Assembly (NCBI GenBank): GCA_004151065.3
Contig: NWUY0304147636.1
Span: 1-25,464, forward strand
DNA length: 25,464 bases
Reading direction: 5' to 3'
DNA from: Larix sibirica
Lineage: Eukaryota; Streptophyta; Pinopsida; Pinales; Pinaceae
Below, piece after piece: positions 1 through 9,570 of this stretch. A model generated the notes under the pieces. That model was not told where the DNA came from, did no database searches, and saw nothing but the letters and a program-made list of their open reading frames with translations. Position numbers and translations under genes: made by a program. The number at the start of each line of letters is the position of its first letter. Position 1 is the stretch's first letter.

Positions 1-310
1 CTTAATTCATGCTTTGGAGGTACGGCACTCTTCCTATGAACCTTTACATAACTGTTACCTCACCCAACCTTTCTTTTTCGAGTGCTGCCTGCCCCAACCC
101 ATTCATTCTGCCAGGAATATGAGGGAGAGAGTAGCCACTATGAAGAATAAAAACCTCCTGGTTCCACACCAACTCTTTACCCACCAGAAGACCTAGACCC
201 TTATACTTATAACATTTTCTTAAGAAATTGCTTAGTGTGTGGGTACTACTATCCCTTTCCGGACGGGATTTAACAAGCTTACCCGGAAACTCCCTTTCTG
301 CCTTTACACA
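1..310 (+). other. Repeat-derived sequence, no gene
   Basis: Pyrimidine-rich sequence with motifs shared with the 2.0-2.4 kb stretch (ggtacggcactcttcc at 20-35, and cacccacc-type links). Open frames on both strands at 14-319 overlap and lack protein character. Confidence 0.4.
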
Positions 311-390
311 CTCACCCACCTGAAGATATAGAACTGCCCTTAAGAACCAATCGCTTCATGAATCGCTTAGTTGGTACTGCTATTGAAACC
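311..390 (+). repeat. Family A copy, forward
   Basis: Follows the order of the 21.7-22.6 kb units: cacccacctgaagatataga, then gaactgccc, an accaatcg tract, ttcatgaatcgcttagttgg and tactgctattgaaacc. It is a single copy with substitutions and lacks the ggcatgaaac tail. Confidence 0.5.
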
Positions 391-754
391 TTTTGCTTGC
401 CTTTACTTCATATGCATGCTATCAACAACGTGTTCACCATTTAACTGCCTCACCCTACTTCTTAGTGGATGGATGGAGGGATGGTCAAGTAGCCGAGGAC
501 TTGTTCCCCTTGCTCCCCATGATCGATGAATGGATGGCACGGATTAGAATTCCCCCATACCGCAGTTAGACAGGTTGGATCGTCGGAACTGCCTTATTTC
601 TTCATAGCCAGCAGAACCTTTAGCAGATATCCTGGAAACTTAAGCAGATATTGTTGAACTGCCTTCTTGGATTGAGAAACTACAAAAAGACCCCAGATAT
701 TGGAAGGAAGAGGACTTGGGCACGCACCACTTAGAGCATTCATATTACCCTTAA
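391..754 (+). other. Repeat-derived sequence with a family B copy
   Basis: Contains tggatggatggagggatggt (470-489) followed by agtagccgaggacttgtt. A related agtagccgaggactt is at 1592-1606 after ggctggatggtt. The family B core is at 574-626. No open frame of note. Confidence 0.4.
574..626 (+). repeat. Family B core copy, forward
   Basis: gttggatcgtcggaactgcc at 574-593 is followed by a ttcttcatagccagcagaac tract. The minus strand at 11371-11390 matches the first 20 bases at 19 positions. Related copies are at 1662-1710 and 22565-22627, the last directly after the family A tandem array. Confidence 0.6.
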
Positions 755-1289
755 AGCCTACTTGCTGCTACTGAAATTGGATATGCTGCTACTGTATCTA
801 CTACTGGTACTGCCGGTTCATCAACTGGATCATCGGTTAAGGCTGCTGGGTCAACAGGATCGACTGGAACTGGTGCTTATGGCTCTGCTGCTCCTGCCTT
901 TCCCGCTGCTCTTGGTGCTGCTAGCTATGGAACTGGAACGAGCTATGGCTCTATAACTAAAAGGGATGATGCCGTGGGGCTATAGCACTCAAACAGGATC
1001 TGGGGCGGGAACGGGCCCCTTCCATTAAATGGATAAGCTAAAACTACTGCTAGGTAAACTCGGTTTCCAGCTACTGGCTCTCAATCTGGTTCAGATGCGG
1101 GTGGATCAACCTCAATCTGAAACTAGGTCTGCTCTAACTCCAACTAGATGTGGAACTGCTACTGACGATGCTATAGCTATATATTCCTCCGCTGGTGGAT
1201 CGGCTGAATCTATATATGCAATTCAATCTCGAGCTGCGCCTGAAGGATATGAAACTGCTACCTTTGGTGGTGCTGCTCTTACGCCTTAG
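755..1289 (+). repeat. Triplet-phased Gly/Ser/Thr/Ala-rich low-complexity block
   Basis: From 755 to 982 one frame stays open for 76 codons without an ATG and reads as pieces such as STTGTAGSSTG, AAGSTGSTGTGAYGSAAP and ASYGTGTSYGS. A stop at 983-985 is followed by a shifted frame with STQTGSGAGTGP, then another with PATGSQSGSDAGGST. After a further shift near 1115 comes SETRSALTPTRCGTATDD and, to 1289, AGGSAESIYAIQSRAAPEGY. Codons of the type GGN, ACN, TCN and GCN recur across about 530 bases while indels change the frame. The ATG-initiated frames here (762-956 and the first part of 1029-1289) lie partly out of phase with this signal. It is either a decayed low-complexity coding sequence or an expanded triplet repeat. 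Confidence 0.6.
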
Positions 1290-2440
1290 GGGTCAGACGG
1301 TCGGGTTGCAGCCCTACTACCTTTATATTTCATTTAAGACATACCCCCTATTTAGTTAACATAGATATATACCTTTCGTGCTTGCTAGTACTTATATTCG
1401 CTCAACAGCAGCAGTCCCCCCCTCTCCTCCCTTTACCTTATGAACTTGGTATAGAATATTCCGGGGTAGGTACCACCTATTACCTTCTTGTTGGTGGTAT
1501 CATGTTCCCGCCGAGGAGCCCTTCTTATACGAGTCAGGAATTAGAAACCACTGCCAGAACTTATTAGACACGGATGGCGGCTGGATGGTTTAGTAGCCGA
1601 GGACTTTTTTATGCTCCTGCGGCGGGTATGATGGTCCCGAGAGGCTTTCCCTTTAAGCAGAGATCGTTGAACTGCCGGATTGGATTCATTACAGCCAGAA
1701 TAAAAAACCTTTAGGCAGATATTGTTGTACAGAACTTATTCAGCTGCTGATATCGTTTAACAACTGCCGGATAGCTTGGAAGGGATTATGGGCCATCAGA
1801 ATTAAGCAACCTCCTTGGATGGGGACGAGCTTCAGATTACTGCTAGGATATTACCAGACAGCCAGGATATGCTTTGCGCACTTGCCTTTAGGAATCTTAG
1901 GGAGGTAATAGACCCGGGATTGGGATTGGATGGCATGAAACAACCACACCCTTATCTCTTTATACCGGTACCCTAGGACGATGGAGTTATGCCTAACTAT
2001 TGTTGAAGCCAGGAAGGAATAGAAGTAGGGTATACGGCACTCATCATGAGTCATAATCCCTTACCTTGTTTCCAATCCACCCACCTGCAATAAATAACTA
2101 GACAGACCTGGAGCCCTATATCACAAACTTCATTAATCGCTTACTTGCTTTAATATGCTCGTGTGATACCTAAAACTTGGATTTAAGAGCTCAGGATACG
2201 ATTCAGTCTTACCTACTGCTTGAAACGAAGAGCCTTTACCTGCTAACCGGGACACCCAACCCACCCACCTATAGACAACCTACTTACTTATAACCTATTG
2301 TTGCTGAAGCCAGTAAGGATTAGAGGGGTACGGCATTGGCATTACCCCTGCCCTTGCTTTATTACCAACTCACCCACGAACTATTGTTCCCGCCGAGCCT
2401 TGCCAATACTCTTCCATTAGAACCAACAGCATTCTAGCTA
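1290..2440 (+). other. Repeat-derived sequence, no recognisable gene
   Basis: Built from decayed pieces: agtagccgaggactt (1592), a family B-like gatcgttgaactgcc (1662-1676), attcattacagccagaa, and gttcccgccgag (1504-1515, again near 2385). Family A copies at 1921-2150 are listed separately. The short ATG frame at 1382-1567 has no protein character. Confidence 0.4.
1921..2150 (+). repeat. Family A copies, forward (two partial units)
   Basis: At 1926-1970 ggatggcatgaaacaaccac is followed by an accctt tract, matching the tail of the tandem units. At 2089-2150 cccacctgcaat, a cctatatcacaaacttcatt tract and aatcgcttacttgc match the first half of the next unit. Between them is a gggtatacggcactcatcat motif, also seen near 15-35 and 2319-2330. 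Open frames here, such as 1851-2054 minus, are incidental. Confidence 0.5.
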
Positions 2441-3172
2441 GAAATATCCCTACTTGTTCATGTTAGTGCCTGCCTGCGATGAAGGAGGTTATTTATTAAC
2501 GAGGTCTTGTTGGGGGGCTCGCTATAGCTCAACAGCTTTACCCCCACTCCTCGACTGTCTCATTCCTAGCAGGCGAAGCAAGCTCAATCAGTCAGCAAGG
2601 TGGTCAAGCAGGACAGGTAGCAGGACAGGCTTTGTTCCGCCTCATGAACTAGTTTAGAGCCTCATCAAAGGTAAAAGGTTAGACGGGGAAGGGAAGGGTC
2701 AGACCCGGTTACTGCTCAAGGGGGTTAGACCGGGTTACTCTAATTTGACCTCATAGAATTATGGGATAGGCATGGCATTATAAGATGTAGGATGATCAGA
2801 TCAGGATGGCATGATCAGTATAAATAAATAGTGGAGTAATAGCGGCAGGATCAGTAAGAAGAACAGCAGTAGTAAAGCGGGAGGATGGAGTAGAGCAGGA
2901 GGCTAGGAAGAGGGGGTATTTATCGCACGTAGGTTCATATATCATATATAATATGGAGATATGAATAATATAAACATGGTCTGACCTCTTACCTAGGAAG
3001 GAAGCAAGTAAGTAATGGTCTGACCTATCTATTAACTGCCATTTACCTCTCTATATAACTGCATCTGGATCACCACTTACCTTATTATTTTTTATCCTCC
3101 CAACCAGCAACTCCCAGCCACATTGAGGAGTCATAGAGGATTCATACCTGCCAATTGAGGGTTTCCAAACAC
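2441..3172. other. Gene-less stretch with short direct repeats
   Basis: A 67-codon frame at 2454-2657 has no recognisable motif. Short repeats include atggtctgacct at 2976-2987 and 3015-3026, and two copies of a gaccgggttact-like unit near 2702-2740. The rest is purine-rich and AT-rich low-complexity sequence. Confidence 0.35.
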
Positions 3173-3225
3173 AGATTCAAATTCATACCATCAATCTGGG
3201 CTAGGCAAGATTCAAATTCATACCA
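3173..3225 (+). repeat. Exact 18-bp direct repeat
   Basis: agattcaaattcatacca occurs at 3173-3190 and 3208-3225, a 35-bp period. Confidence 0.85.
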
Positions 3226-3665
3226 GATAGGCCCTCTCCCTTTAGTCGAGCACTTCGTCCCTTCAAATTCACTTTTAGAGACCGGAACCCACACTTTTTA
3301 TCCGGAAACACCACTTGGAACGCTCTTTAGACCTATTTGAGGAGGTGTTTAAAGTGATACCCCATGTTAGAGCCATCAAATCGCGGTTGAGAGACCCGGC
3401 CGGATGAATGATGTATCCAAATGCTCAGACATGCATTTGAAGGCTCTTTATACCTCAGTGGGGGATTTTGTTTGGAAGGGCCCACTCTATTGCCACAAAA
3501 TGCGCAGGAATCACCTATTAGATAGACCCACGAATGATAGATTTTTACCTTTTTTAACATCGACATGTATTTGAATGAAATTCAAAGCCATTTTGGATCA
3601 TGTAAGTAATATTATCATCGAACAAACGATCATCAAGAAAGAGCATGGCCTGGATGGAGCAAACC
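3226..3665. other. Unrecognised sequence with open frames on both strands
   Basis: A minus-strand 77-codon frame (3566-3333) and plus-strand pieces such as HAFEGSLYLSGGFCLEGP (near 3430) both look moderately protein-like, but neither matches a family I know. A hairpin, tttgaat at 3570-3576 with attcaaa at 3580-3586, has a 3-base loop. Confidence 0.25.
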
Positions 3666-3670
3666 TTAAC

Positions 3671-3698
3671 CTTATTACCATTAAACTTATTACCATTT
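3671..3698 (+). repeat. 15-bp tandem duplication
   Basis: cttattaccattaaa is followed directly by cttattaccattt. Confidence 0.8.
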
Positions 3699-3804
3699 GA
3701 AGATTATTATCAATTTTTGTTATGATCACCTGCCCGAACTCGCAGAGCAGCGTGAAGAGCATTATATTTATTATATGCCATGAAGAGCATGAAACCCATC
3801 CGTT

Positions 3805-3844
3805 CAGCCCGTCTCAGCCCGTCATTAACCCGTTAAGCCCGTTG
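3805..3844 (+). repeat. 10-bp tandem repeat, four copies
   Basis: Units cagcccgtct, cagcccgtca, ttaacccgtt and aagcccgttg follow each other, with a conserved cccgt core. Nearby gaagagcat and gagcagcg motifs recur between 3745 and 3890. Confidence 0.8.
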
Positions 3845-4816
3845 CCTATAATATACGAAGGGCAGTACAAACGTTCAGAGCAGCGTTAACCCACCCAATT
3901 AGATATCACTCGACCGTTAAGAGCAGTAGAACCGTCCGTACCCGCCCCGCCTGTAATAAGGATAGGGAGTGTCCGGTGAAGCTTAGAAAGGCTAGCCCAC
4001 AGAGTTAGGATGGCCAACTGAGGGTGAAGAAGTTAGTTAAGCCCCCTGGATAACTAGTTAGGATAGCCACTATCCTTAATGGCCAGCAAGCATGGATTAG
4101 TCAAGCCCAACTATATGGAGAGAGTAGTCCTCTTGTCCTCCGAAAGCAGTTCAAGTTGTTGGTAGGACGCTATGATGTTGGCTGGCTGGCAGCGCACCCC
4201 TGGCCTAGTAAATACCCCCGGCCGGCATCCTTTCTCATTGCCACTGCGGGCTTACTTCGACCCCCTTCCTTCATGCTTTAGGTAAGACCTTTCACAACCC
4301 TGCTGAGTTGGCTGTGGGGCTCGTTCGATTGAACTCGAAATTGTACTGGCCTCCCTATGTTTGTCAATTTATAAGGAACTAGTCCACAATCCAGTCATTC
4401 TTACTGCTGAAAAATAATGAAAAACACCTTATTGTAGCTTTCTGTTTAAAGCACCTTGATCCTCATTGCCCTATAAGCTACAATAATATTACCCTAGGGA
4501 AGCTCCCCTTGAGCTAGAGAAGAGCTAGCCTAAAGTGAGAAGGGTTTGGTGTGGTGACATTGGCCATTCCCTTGAGTTATCACATTGGTTTAGGACATTT
4601 ATCATAAGATGTGGGTTTGTGTTATAATAGGTATTATTCCTCATTTTAGGTAATTGCATTGCATTTCAATTTGTTTTATGATGCAATGGGAACGGGATTG
4701 AGGTCACACTGGTTTATTTAATTAATAAAGGAGTCCGTACTTATTCTGTCTTCATGGAATAAGGTGACTTATTGGCTTGCCAAGCTGACTCTGATCAAGA
4801 TAAAGCTTGGCATTTT
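3845..4816. other. Gene-less stretch, possibly partly transposon-derived
   Basis: 4000-4080 has two gttaggatrgcca-like copies. Around 4295-4385 the plus strand reads ELAVGLVRLNSKLYWPPYVC, a protein-like phrase I cannot place. 4500-4740 is AT-rich and has the look of a regulatory or LTR-type nuclear sequence, but no terminal repeats could be paired. Confidence 0.25.
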
Positions 4817-4948
4817 ATGTTTTATGGAGCATCTTCCTGTGAAGGCAGTGGTGCTGGTTTCGGATCAACAACAACTGAGACCGGTTCAAGGTTAACAACC
4901 GAGGCTCCTTCTTCTGTATCTGACAGATCTGGGACTAGGCAAAGGTAA
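4817..4948 (+). CDS. Small open frame, Gly/Ser/Thr-rich, probably not functional
   Basis: ATG at 4817 opens a 43-codon frame ending TAA at 4946-4948. It begins MFYGASSCEGSGAGFGS and continues with three Thr codons, ETGSRLTTEAP and SSVSDRSGTRQR. Composition is the same G/S/T-rich type as the 755-1289 block, and the frame continues past the stop as AGGYGPQTGRDTAY to about 4990. No domain, signal peptide or membrane segment is visible. Being so short and so similar to the dispersed low-complexity sequence, it is more likely an incidental open stretch of that family than a gene. Confidence 0.2.
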   Translation: MFYGASSCEGSGAGFGSTTTETGSRLTTEAPSSVSDRSGTRQR

Positions 4949-5068
4949 GCCGGAGGCTATGGTCCTCAAACTGGAAGGGATACTGCCTATTAACACACAT
5001 TAAAAAGGCTAACCGCGGGCCCTAAATAAGGTCAGAAAATAAGACAAGAATTCTTGCATTTTCTTTTA

Positions 5069-5101
5069 ATACCTTACCCGTTGACATACCTTACCCGTTG
5101 A
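5069..5101 (+). repeat. 16-bp duplication, 17-bp period
   Basis: ataccttacccgttga at 5069-5084 is repeated exactly at 5086-5101. Confidence 0.9.
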
Positions 5102-5267
5102 GGAGTGGCTGGTTCCCATTCATTTATCTGGATTCTAACTGGCCTAATGGGTGGTTGAGTTGCCTAACCCATTCAAGTATCATAAAGTCCAGGGATCAGT
5201 CATTCTCTTATAACCCATGAAATCAATTTATTTACTATTTAGCACGTTGCCCAATAAGGTTTGATAT

Positions 5268-5513
5268 CTAGCGGTGTCTCTTACTCCGATTAAGCCGTTC
5301 ACGACTACAGAAACTTATTGGTTGAGCGGTTCCGCTCTTATATCTTTGACGCGCTCTTACTTTTTTTGGAGTGTCTACAGGGCGCTTTCTACCTTCCCGT
5401 TCGATGTGGCTGAACACCTTCCTCCGATTACGGCGAGCTCCAGTAGGCACCCAATCGGGGTAAGGTTCATTAAAGGAAAGTGCTTTCCCCTTCTCCTGTA
5501 TAAGATATTTTGA
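5268..5513. other. Overlapping open frames on both strands, unidentified
   Basis: The plus strand has a 79-codon frame (5274-5513) containing TETYWLSGSALISLTRSYF and FPFDVAEHLPPITASSSRHP. The minus strand has a 60-codon frame (5450-5268) that is strongly basic, with ARRNRRKVFSHIEREGRKR and KKVRARQRYKSG. The basic reading resembles a nucleic-acid or ribosome-binding peptide in composition only. The sequence has less repeat character than its surroundings and could be a fragment of a real gene. I cannot name it. Confidence 0.25.
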
Positions 5514-5877
5514 ATATATTTATTCAACCGGATAGCCCTGTCGCTATGAATCTACACTATGAATAACTGGATAGATTGAGTAACTGGATAGCCTGGGTAG
5601 CTGGGGTGAGTAGCCGAGATGGGTAGCCGGTAGCCGTTTCTACTACTCTACTGTTCTACTTTTATCCGACATCCGACATTCCGAAAAATGCTTAGTTGCT
5701 TGCTTTAATGCCTGCTCTCTGGCTCCTCTGTATAACTAATGATATTTTATTTATTAGGCTGGCCCAGGCTATTACTCAGGCTCAGGCTATTCCCTATCTG
5801 CTTTATTCCCTATCTAGCTTTCGTCCCTATCTAGCCTACACTAAATCTTTCAATATATTTTCTCTTATCGGCTTATC
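5514..5877. other. Low-complexity stretch, no gene
   Basis: Short repeats: aactggata (three times in 5560-5592), gtagcc-type motifs (5600-5640) and ggctcaggct-like dimers near 5775-5790. Pyrimidine-rich. The 61-codon frame at 5696-5881 reflects this composition. Confidence 0.35.
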
Positions 5878-6204
5878 TTGACTATCTTCTCGTCGCTAAT
5901 CTTACTGCTGCTAATCTTACTGCCTTTTAACCAAGTTAACCAAGTTAACCCTTGCCTGCTTGCTTGCTTTAATGCTCTAATGCTTGCTCTCCGGCTCTCC
6001 GACTATCTGGCTCCCTTGTATACTTTATGGATTTTCTTTCTGGGGCTGGGTATGATACACGCTCCCAGAGGCTTTGGTATAGCACGCGAAGCCTTACGCA
6101 CCAGCTCTCCCTGGGCAGCAGCAATAGTGACACTGGATATATTTATTCTCTGGGGCTTGCCGAGTATGAATCGTAAAAAAGGAAAGGCCCTCTACTATCA
6201 CTAA
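5878..6204 (+). CDS. 108-codon hydrophobic open frame, unidentified
   Basis: ATG at 5878 to a stop at 6202-6204. The first 60 residues are mostly hydrophobic (FSSLILLLLILLPF, later YTLWIFFLGLGMIHA), which would suit one or two membrane segments; the tail ends in a short basic NRKKGK. Two short tandem duplications lie in its 5' part. I recognise no family. Short hydrophobic frames of this sort are common by chance in T-rich plant mitochondrial DNA, though chimeric membrane ORFs do exist there. No promoter or neighbour supports expression. Confidence 0.15.
   Translation: MTIFSSLILLLLILLPFNQVNQVNPCLLACFNALMLALRLSDYLAPLYTLWIFFLGLGMIHAPRGFGIAREALRTSSPWAAAIVTLDIFILWGLPSMNRKKGKALYYH
5895..5945 (+). 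repeat. Adjacent short tandem duplications (15-bp and 9-bp units)
   Basis: gctaatcttactgct at 5895-5909 is repeated as gctaatcttactgcc at 5910-5924. Immediately after, taaccaagt occurs twice (5928-5936 and 5937-5945). They lie within the 5878-6204 open frame. Confidence 0.85.
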
Positions 6205-6260
6205 TTAGATTTTATTTATTGGGCTTGGATGGTTCAGTTTATAATAAGTATTGGTAGGGA

Positions 6261-6430
6261 GGCTAATGATATCTGGCTTGGCAGGAGGTACGCTTGCTTG
6301 GAGGTAATGCCTTCAGTGTATCTGGGTAGGCAGGCTAATGATATCTTGGCAGGTACGCTTGCTTGGCCGATTCAGTGAATCATTCTATCTGGGTAGGCAG
6401 GCTAATGATATCTTGGCAGGTGGGATAGCT
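6261..6430 (+). repeat. Tandem repeat, 67-72 bp unit, about 2.3 copies
   Basis: The 14-mer ggctaatgatatct occurs at 6261-6274, 6333-6346 and 6400-6413. Shared flanks are tatctgggtaggca before it and tggcaggtacgcttgcttgg after it, then ttcagtg. Decayed half units (cttgcttggcaggt) continue to about 6480. A short open frame at 6338-6535 runs through it and has no protein character. Confidence 0.85.
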
Positions 6431-7250
6431 TGCGAATGTTATCTTGCTTGGCAGGTTCGAATGCTTGCTTGGCAGGTTAGATCTGGCTTGATAGGTATGA
6501 TTGCTCGGGTAGTTATCAAGTCAGTATTAGTATAAATCCCTCTGGCAGGATATACTAGCTCGGGTAGTGCCCAAGTCCGTATCATTCCCAGTCTCTAGCT
6601 TCACCTTTTTCCTTATCCTTTTCCTTATCCTTTCCATTGGTTGGATAAGCCTGGATATTCTATCTATTCTTCAAGGGCTTATCCACTCCACTGCTTCATC
6701 TCGCTTTGCTTGGTTCGCTTGGCTATTGTTTCGCGGGACTATTTCCTTTTCCCCATGACACTAGGAACGATAAATATTTCCTGTGCCCTATTCTATTTCC
6801 TGTTCCATTGTTTCACCTCGTGCCTCGTGATAACTATTTTCTTTTCCACAAACTCATTCTTATGCGTAACCTCCTTTCGTTCGGTAACAATCTATCCCGC
6901 TTCCAGCTTTCAACTTCCTGCGAATGTCTTCCCTCACTATCGTTATCTATGTAATTACGCTCAGTTTTGAGTGAGTGGGAAGGCTGCTGGTCATTTAACT
7001 AGTGAAAGGAGGAGCGAGGGGAAGGAAGGATAGCTTGCCTAATTACTTGCCTAATGAGCTGGCCTATCAATCATCAGGAACGACCATTAAATCAGTCCCA
7101 TTCGAAGTCAGTCCCAATAAAGGGGAGTTTTGTGGGCATCTTTTCTTGCTGGCCTAACTTGTGATTTAGTAAGTCCCAGACCCACAACTTTTATTTAGAA
7201 AGCCTTCTGTGGCCAAATCAGAATAAGGTATTGGCTTACTCTAGCGTGGG
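6431..7250. other. Pyrimidine-rich stretch, no recognised gene
   Basis: gctcgggtagt occurs twice near 6510 and 6560 with similar flanks. ttttccttatcc is tandem at about 6606-6635. Overlapping T/C-rich open frames at 6567-6970 in three phases give hydrophobic peptides of no known family and are probably compositional. Confidence 0.3.
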
Positions 7251-8080
7251 TGGGCGCTTGGTGGCTATATGAGCTTTGGAATAGAATACATGTTAACTAT
7301 CTATAGATGGATGGTAGATAAATCTTTCTATAAACGAATCTTCCTCACCCCCCCTTTGCCGGGTTCGCCATTCTTCCTCCCAAGTATTATTTTGAAAGCG
7401 GGATGGAAGGGAGGTTCACATTTTAGTTATACAATATATAAGCTTGCACGTTCTATAGGTATAATGGCTGAGTAAGCTAGAGATAGCAGTCAATATATTC
7501 AGCTTAGAGAAGAGATAGCAGTTCAATTATATATAGTTTACGCCTAATCCGAAAAGCGAGGAGTATTAGAAAACCAACTATCTAATTTGGATAGTACGCA
7601 GGCAGCAGTTTACCTTATCCAAAAGAGAAAACTTACTTACTTTTCTTTGCCAAGTGCACCTAACCTAAGAGATAACATCTGGCTCAAAATGAAAGCACTT
7701 ATCCGAACAAGCAGCTTGCAATTATTTAATAAGAGTAAGGTTACGTATTCTAGTTATAAAAACCTGCTGGTATATTGGTAAGAATATAGACTGTATGCAT
7801 ATGTATTGGTAATAATATCGAGTGTATATATTAATGCATTATAGGTGCTTTCCGTAGTCTTTGTCTTTGTGTGACCATAATAGTGTGTGTATTTTTTCCT
7901 CCCAACCTTAATAGCTCAGGGTATAACCCTCCCCTGCAATGAGACCTTTCCCAATAATACCGACCTAACAGTACCTCCCTCCCTCAATCCATGGAAAGAT
8001 AGAAACATAAGAGTATAAACCTAGGAGTAACCGGCTTTTCAAAGTAACTAATATAAATGTTTTAGTTTCAAGTAATTTTA
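7251..8080. other. AT-rich stretch, no recognised gene
   Basis: Contains gagatagcagt twice (7481 and 7510 areas). A tandem-like pair of tattggtaagaatatagact and tattggtaataatatcgagt lies at 7771-7830. ATG frames at 7269-7475 and 7587-7781 show no motif. Confidence 0.3.
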
Positions 8081-8248
8081 TTTATTAAGGTGTATAAATA
8101 GATATAGAGTGTTCAGAAGGAGTTTCGAGAATCCTGCTTCAACAGTATCTTCATTCCCTTTATGGCCACTTAGATAATAACGCATAACAAGCAAGGATAA
8201 TTCCTGGATTGAATCAATAGAAAAAGCATCAATCTTATTATTGCCTAT
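8081..8248 (-). other. 56-codon open stretch, unidentified
   Basis: The minus strand is open between stops at 8249-8251 and 8078-8080 and reads IDAFSIDSIQELSLLVM then RYYLSGHKGNEDTVEAGFSK and LLLNTLYLFIHLNK. It looks more protein-like than most frames here, but has no recognised family and only an internal ATG. It may be a fragment of an inserted gene or chance. Confidence 0.15.
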
Positions 8249-8321
8249 TTAAGAATGAAAATTATTGAAAGAAATACCTTAATTATAGTTTGCTTTGTTT
8301 CTGGAGGGGGAACCAGTATTT

Positions 8322-8390
8322 GGGCGGGATCTCCTTTTAGTGTAATAAACCTAATAGATTGGGGTGGTATCTCTTTTTAGTGTAGCAAGC
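8322..8390 (+). repeat. Diverged 40-bp tandem duplication
   Basis: gggcgggatctccttttagt at 8322-8341 resembles ggggtggtatctctttttag at 8361-8380, each followed by tgta and an a-rich tail. Confidence 0.6.
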
Positions 8391-9086
8391 TGTCCGGTTA
8401 TTCTATTTCTGTTTTTATTACATGAGCCTTTTAAAGGTAGGTATTAAATAGGGAAACTCAAGTTATTCAATATAAATGTGTTTTTTGTGCGTTTCTTCTC
8501 GTTGTTGATAGAAGGCTTCTTGAAGGATGAATGATACTTGTAGGAGAAAGGATAACTATTTGAGCTATGCTAAAATAGCACTAGTTAATATGGCTTCTTA
8601 CAATGGATAATTTTAAGGTCTATGATGAGATCTCCAGGTCATAATTGGCAATTGGTCGGCGTATGTGGGGAAGGAATATAATACCATCTGTGTAGGTAAG
8701 TTGGTTGTTTTAATAACTGGGCTGGCTATTTATACTAGCAAGGTAGGTAATGAAGGAGGAGGAAATTAAAGGTTATGCAATAAAAAGAAGGTTAAGTGTG
8801 TGTTTAGTTTCAATAAATATAGATAGATTGCTTGTTGAGCGTATGAGTTGGACTTTTTTTTACTCAACATTAAATAAAAAATAATAAATATATATTTTAG
8901 ACCAGTCTATAGTATAAACATAGTCCCCATCATAGCCAGCTTGTCATAGTCTATAGCCAAGTAATTAGTCCCCTATTTTATCATTAGCTCCTCAAAGACA
9001 CACTACTGTCGGAACCGAGATAGCCGTACCTACGGGCGGGGGTGTAGGGAAAGAACAATTCGCATGTGTACGTCCTTGCCTTAATA
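8391..9086. other. AT-rich stretch, no gene seen
   Basis: No open frame of note, RNA or long repeat found. A homopolymer and AT-rich tract lies at about 8850-8900. Confidence 0.35.
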
Positions 9087-9110
9087 GGAGGTGTTATCCT
9101 ATGCACCTCC
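9087..9110. other. Hairpin with 7-bp GC-rich stem
   Basis: GGAGGTG at 9087-9093 pairs with CACCTCC at 9104-9110 around a 10-base loop. It abuts a promoter-like nonamer. Hairpins of this kind can stabilise or process plant mitochondrial RNA, but no transcript is known here. Confidence 0.55.
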
Positions 9111-9119
9111 CATAAGAGA
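9111..9119 (+). promoter_or_regulatory. Match to the plant mitochondrial CRTAAGAGA promoter nonamer
   Basis: CATAAGAGA matches the dicot mitochondrial consensus at all nine positions. A window this size would give a match to either form by chance with a probability of a few tenths. No recognised gene lies downstream on the plus strand, and the AT-rich box usually found upstream is replaced by a GC-rich hairpin. Weak support. Confidence 0.2.
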
Positions 9120-9254
9120 CAACCCGTTTCCATATGTGTTTATTTAGGTGGGCCATATTTCCTCTGTAAGCCCTTCTTTTCTATTTATCGGGTATGAGTG
9201 GGCACTTATCTCGAAAGATGTGGGCTATTGATCAAACACTATAAAGAAGCATCA

Positions 9255-9291
9255 GCCACGCCGCTTACTGGCACAACCTTCCTAGCGTGGC
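9255..9291. other. 7-bp inverted repeat at the end of the gag fragment
   Basis: GCCACGC at 9255-9261 pairs with GCGTGGC at 9285-9291, loop 23 bases. The recognisable gag similarity stops within the right arm. Confidence 0.5.
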
Positions 9292-9570
9292 AGACGAATA
9301 TGGGGTAACAGTGCTGCAATAAACCACTTTTTATGCTGAGCATCTGGAATTTGAAAGCTTACTCTATCCATCAGGGTTTTCAACCTCTGGTCGAAGTCCC
9401 AGACCGACTCAGAAACTGACTGCTTTATTTCTTTCAATTCAGTAATACACTGTGACTAAGATTTAGGTTTTCGGAACTCGGTTCCACACATTATAGGATA
9501 TAAACCAATGATAGAGGACGTGCAAAAGCCACTTGAGAGCGTTCTTGGAAATAACCTTATAGAATAAAGT
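9285..9570 (-). mobile_element. LTR-retrotransposon gag fragment
   Basis: A 57-codon open stretch on the minus strand (9455 to 9285) reads SQCITELKEIKQ, then ESVWDFDQRLKTLMDRV, SFQIPDAQHKKWFIAALL and PHIRLPR before a stop at 9282-9284. This order (ELKEIKQ, WDFDQR, QIPDAQH, WFIAALLPHIR) is characteristic of the gag capsid-like region of plant Ty3/gypsy elements, which packages element RNA in the cytoplasm. Upstream, beyond an in-frame stop at 9456-9458, the frame continues with EFRKPKS. Fragments resembling gag alternate between two frames back to about 9570, so there are further indels. No start codon, zinc knuckle or protease is seen. The fragment is too short for function and is most likely a nuclear-derived insertion. 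Confidence 0.88.

Noticed and set aside
762-956. 64-codon Leu-rich open frame
   Set aside because: Off-phase shadow of the G/S/T/A-rich frame at 755-982.
3805-3844. CRISPR-like regular repeat
   Set aside because: The units are 10 bases with no spacers; it is a simple tandem repeat.
6641-6970. 109-codon plus-strand open frame with two overlapping frames
   Set aside because: Three phases are open at once in a T/C-rich stretch, which points to composition rather than coding.
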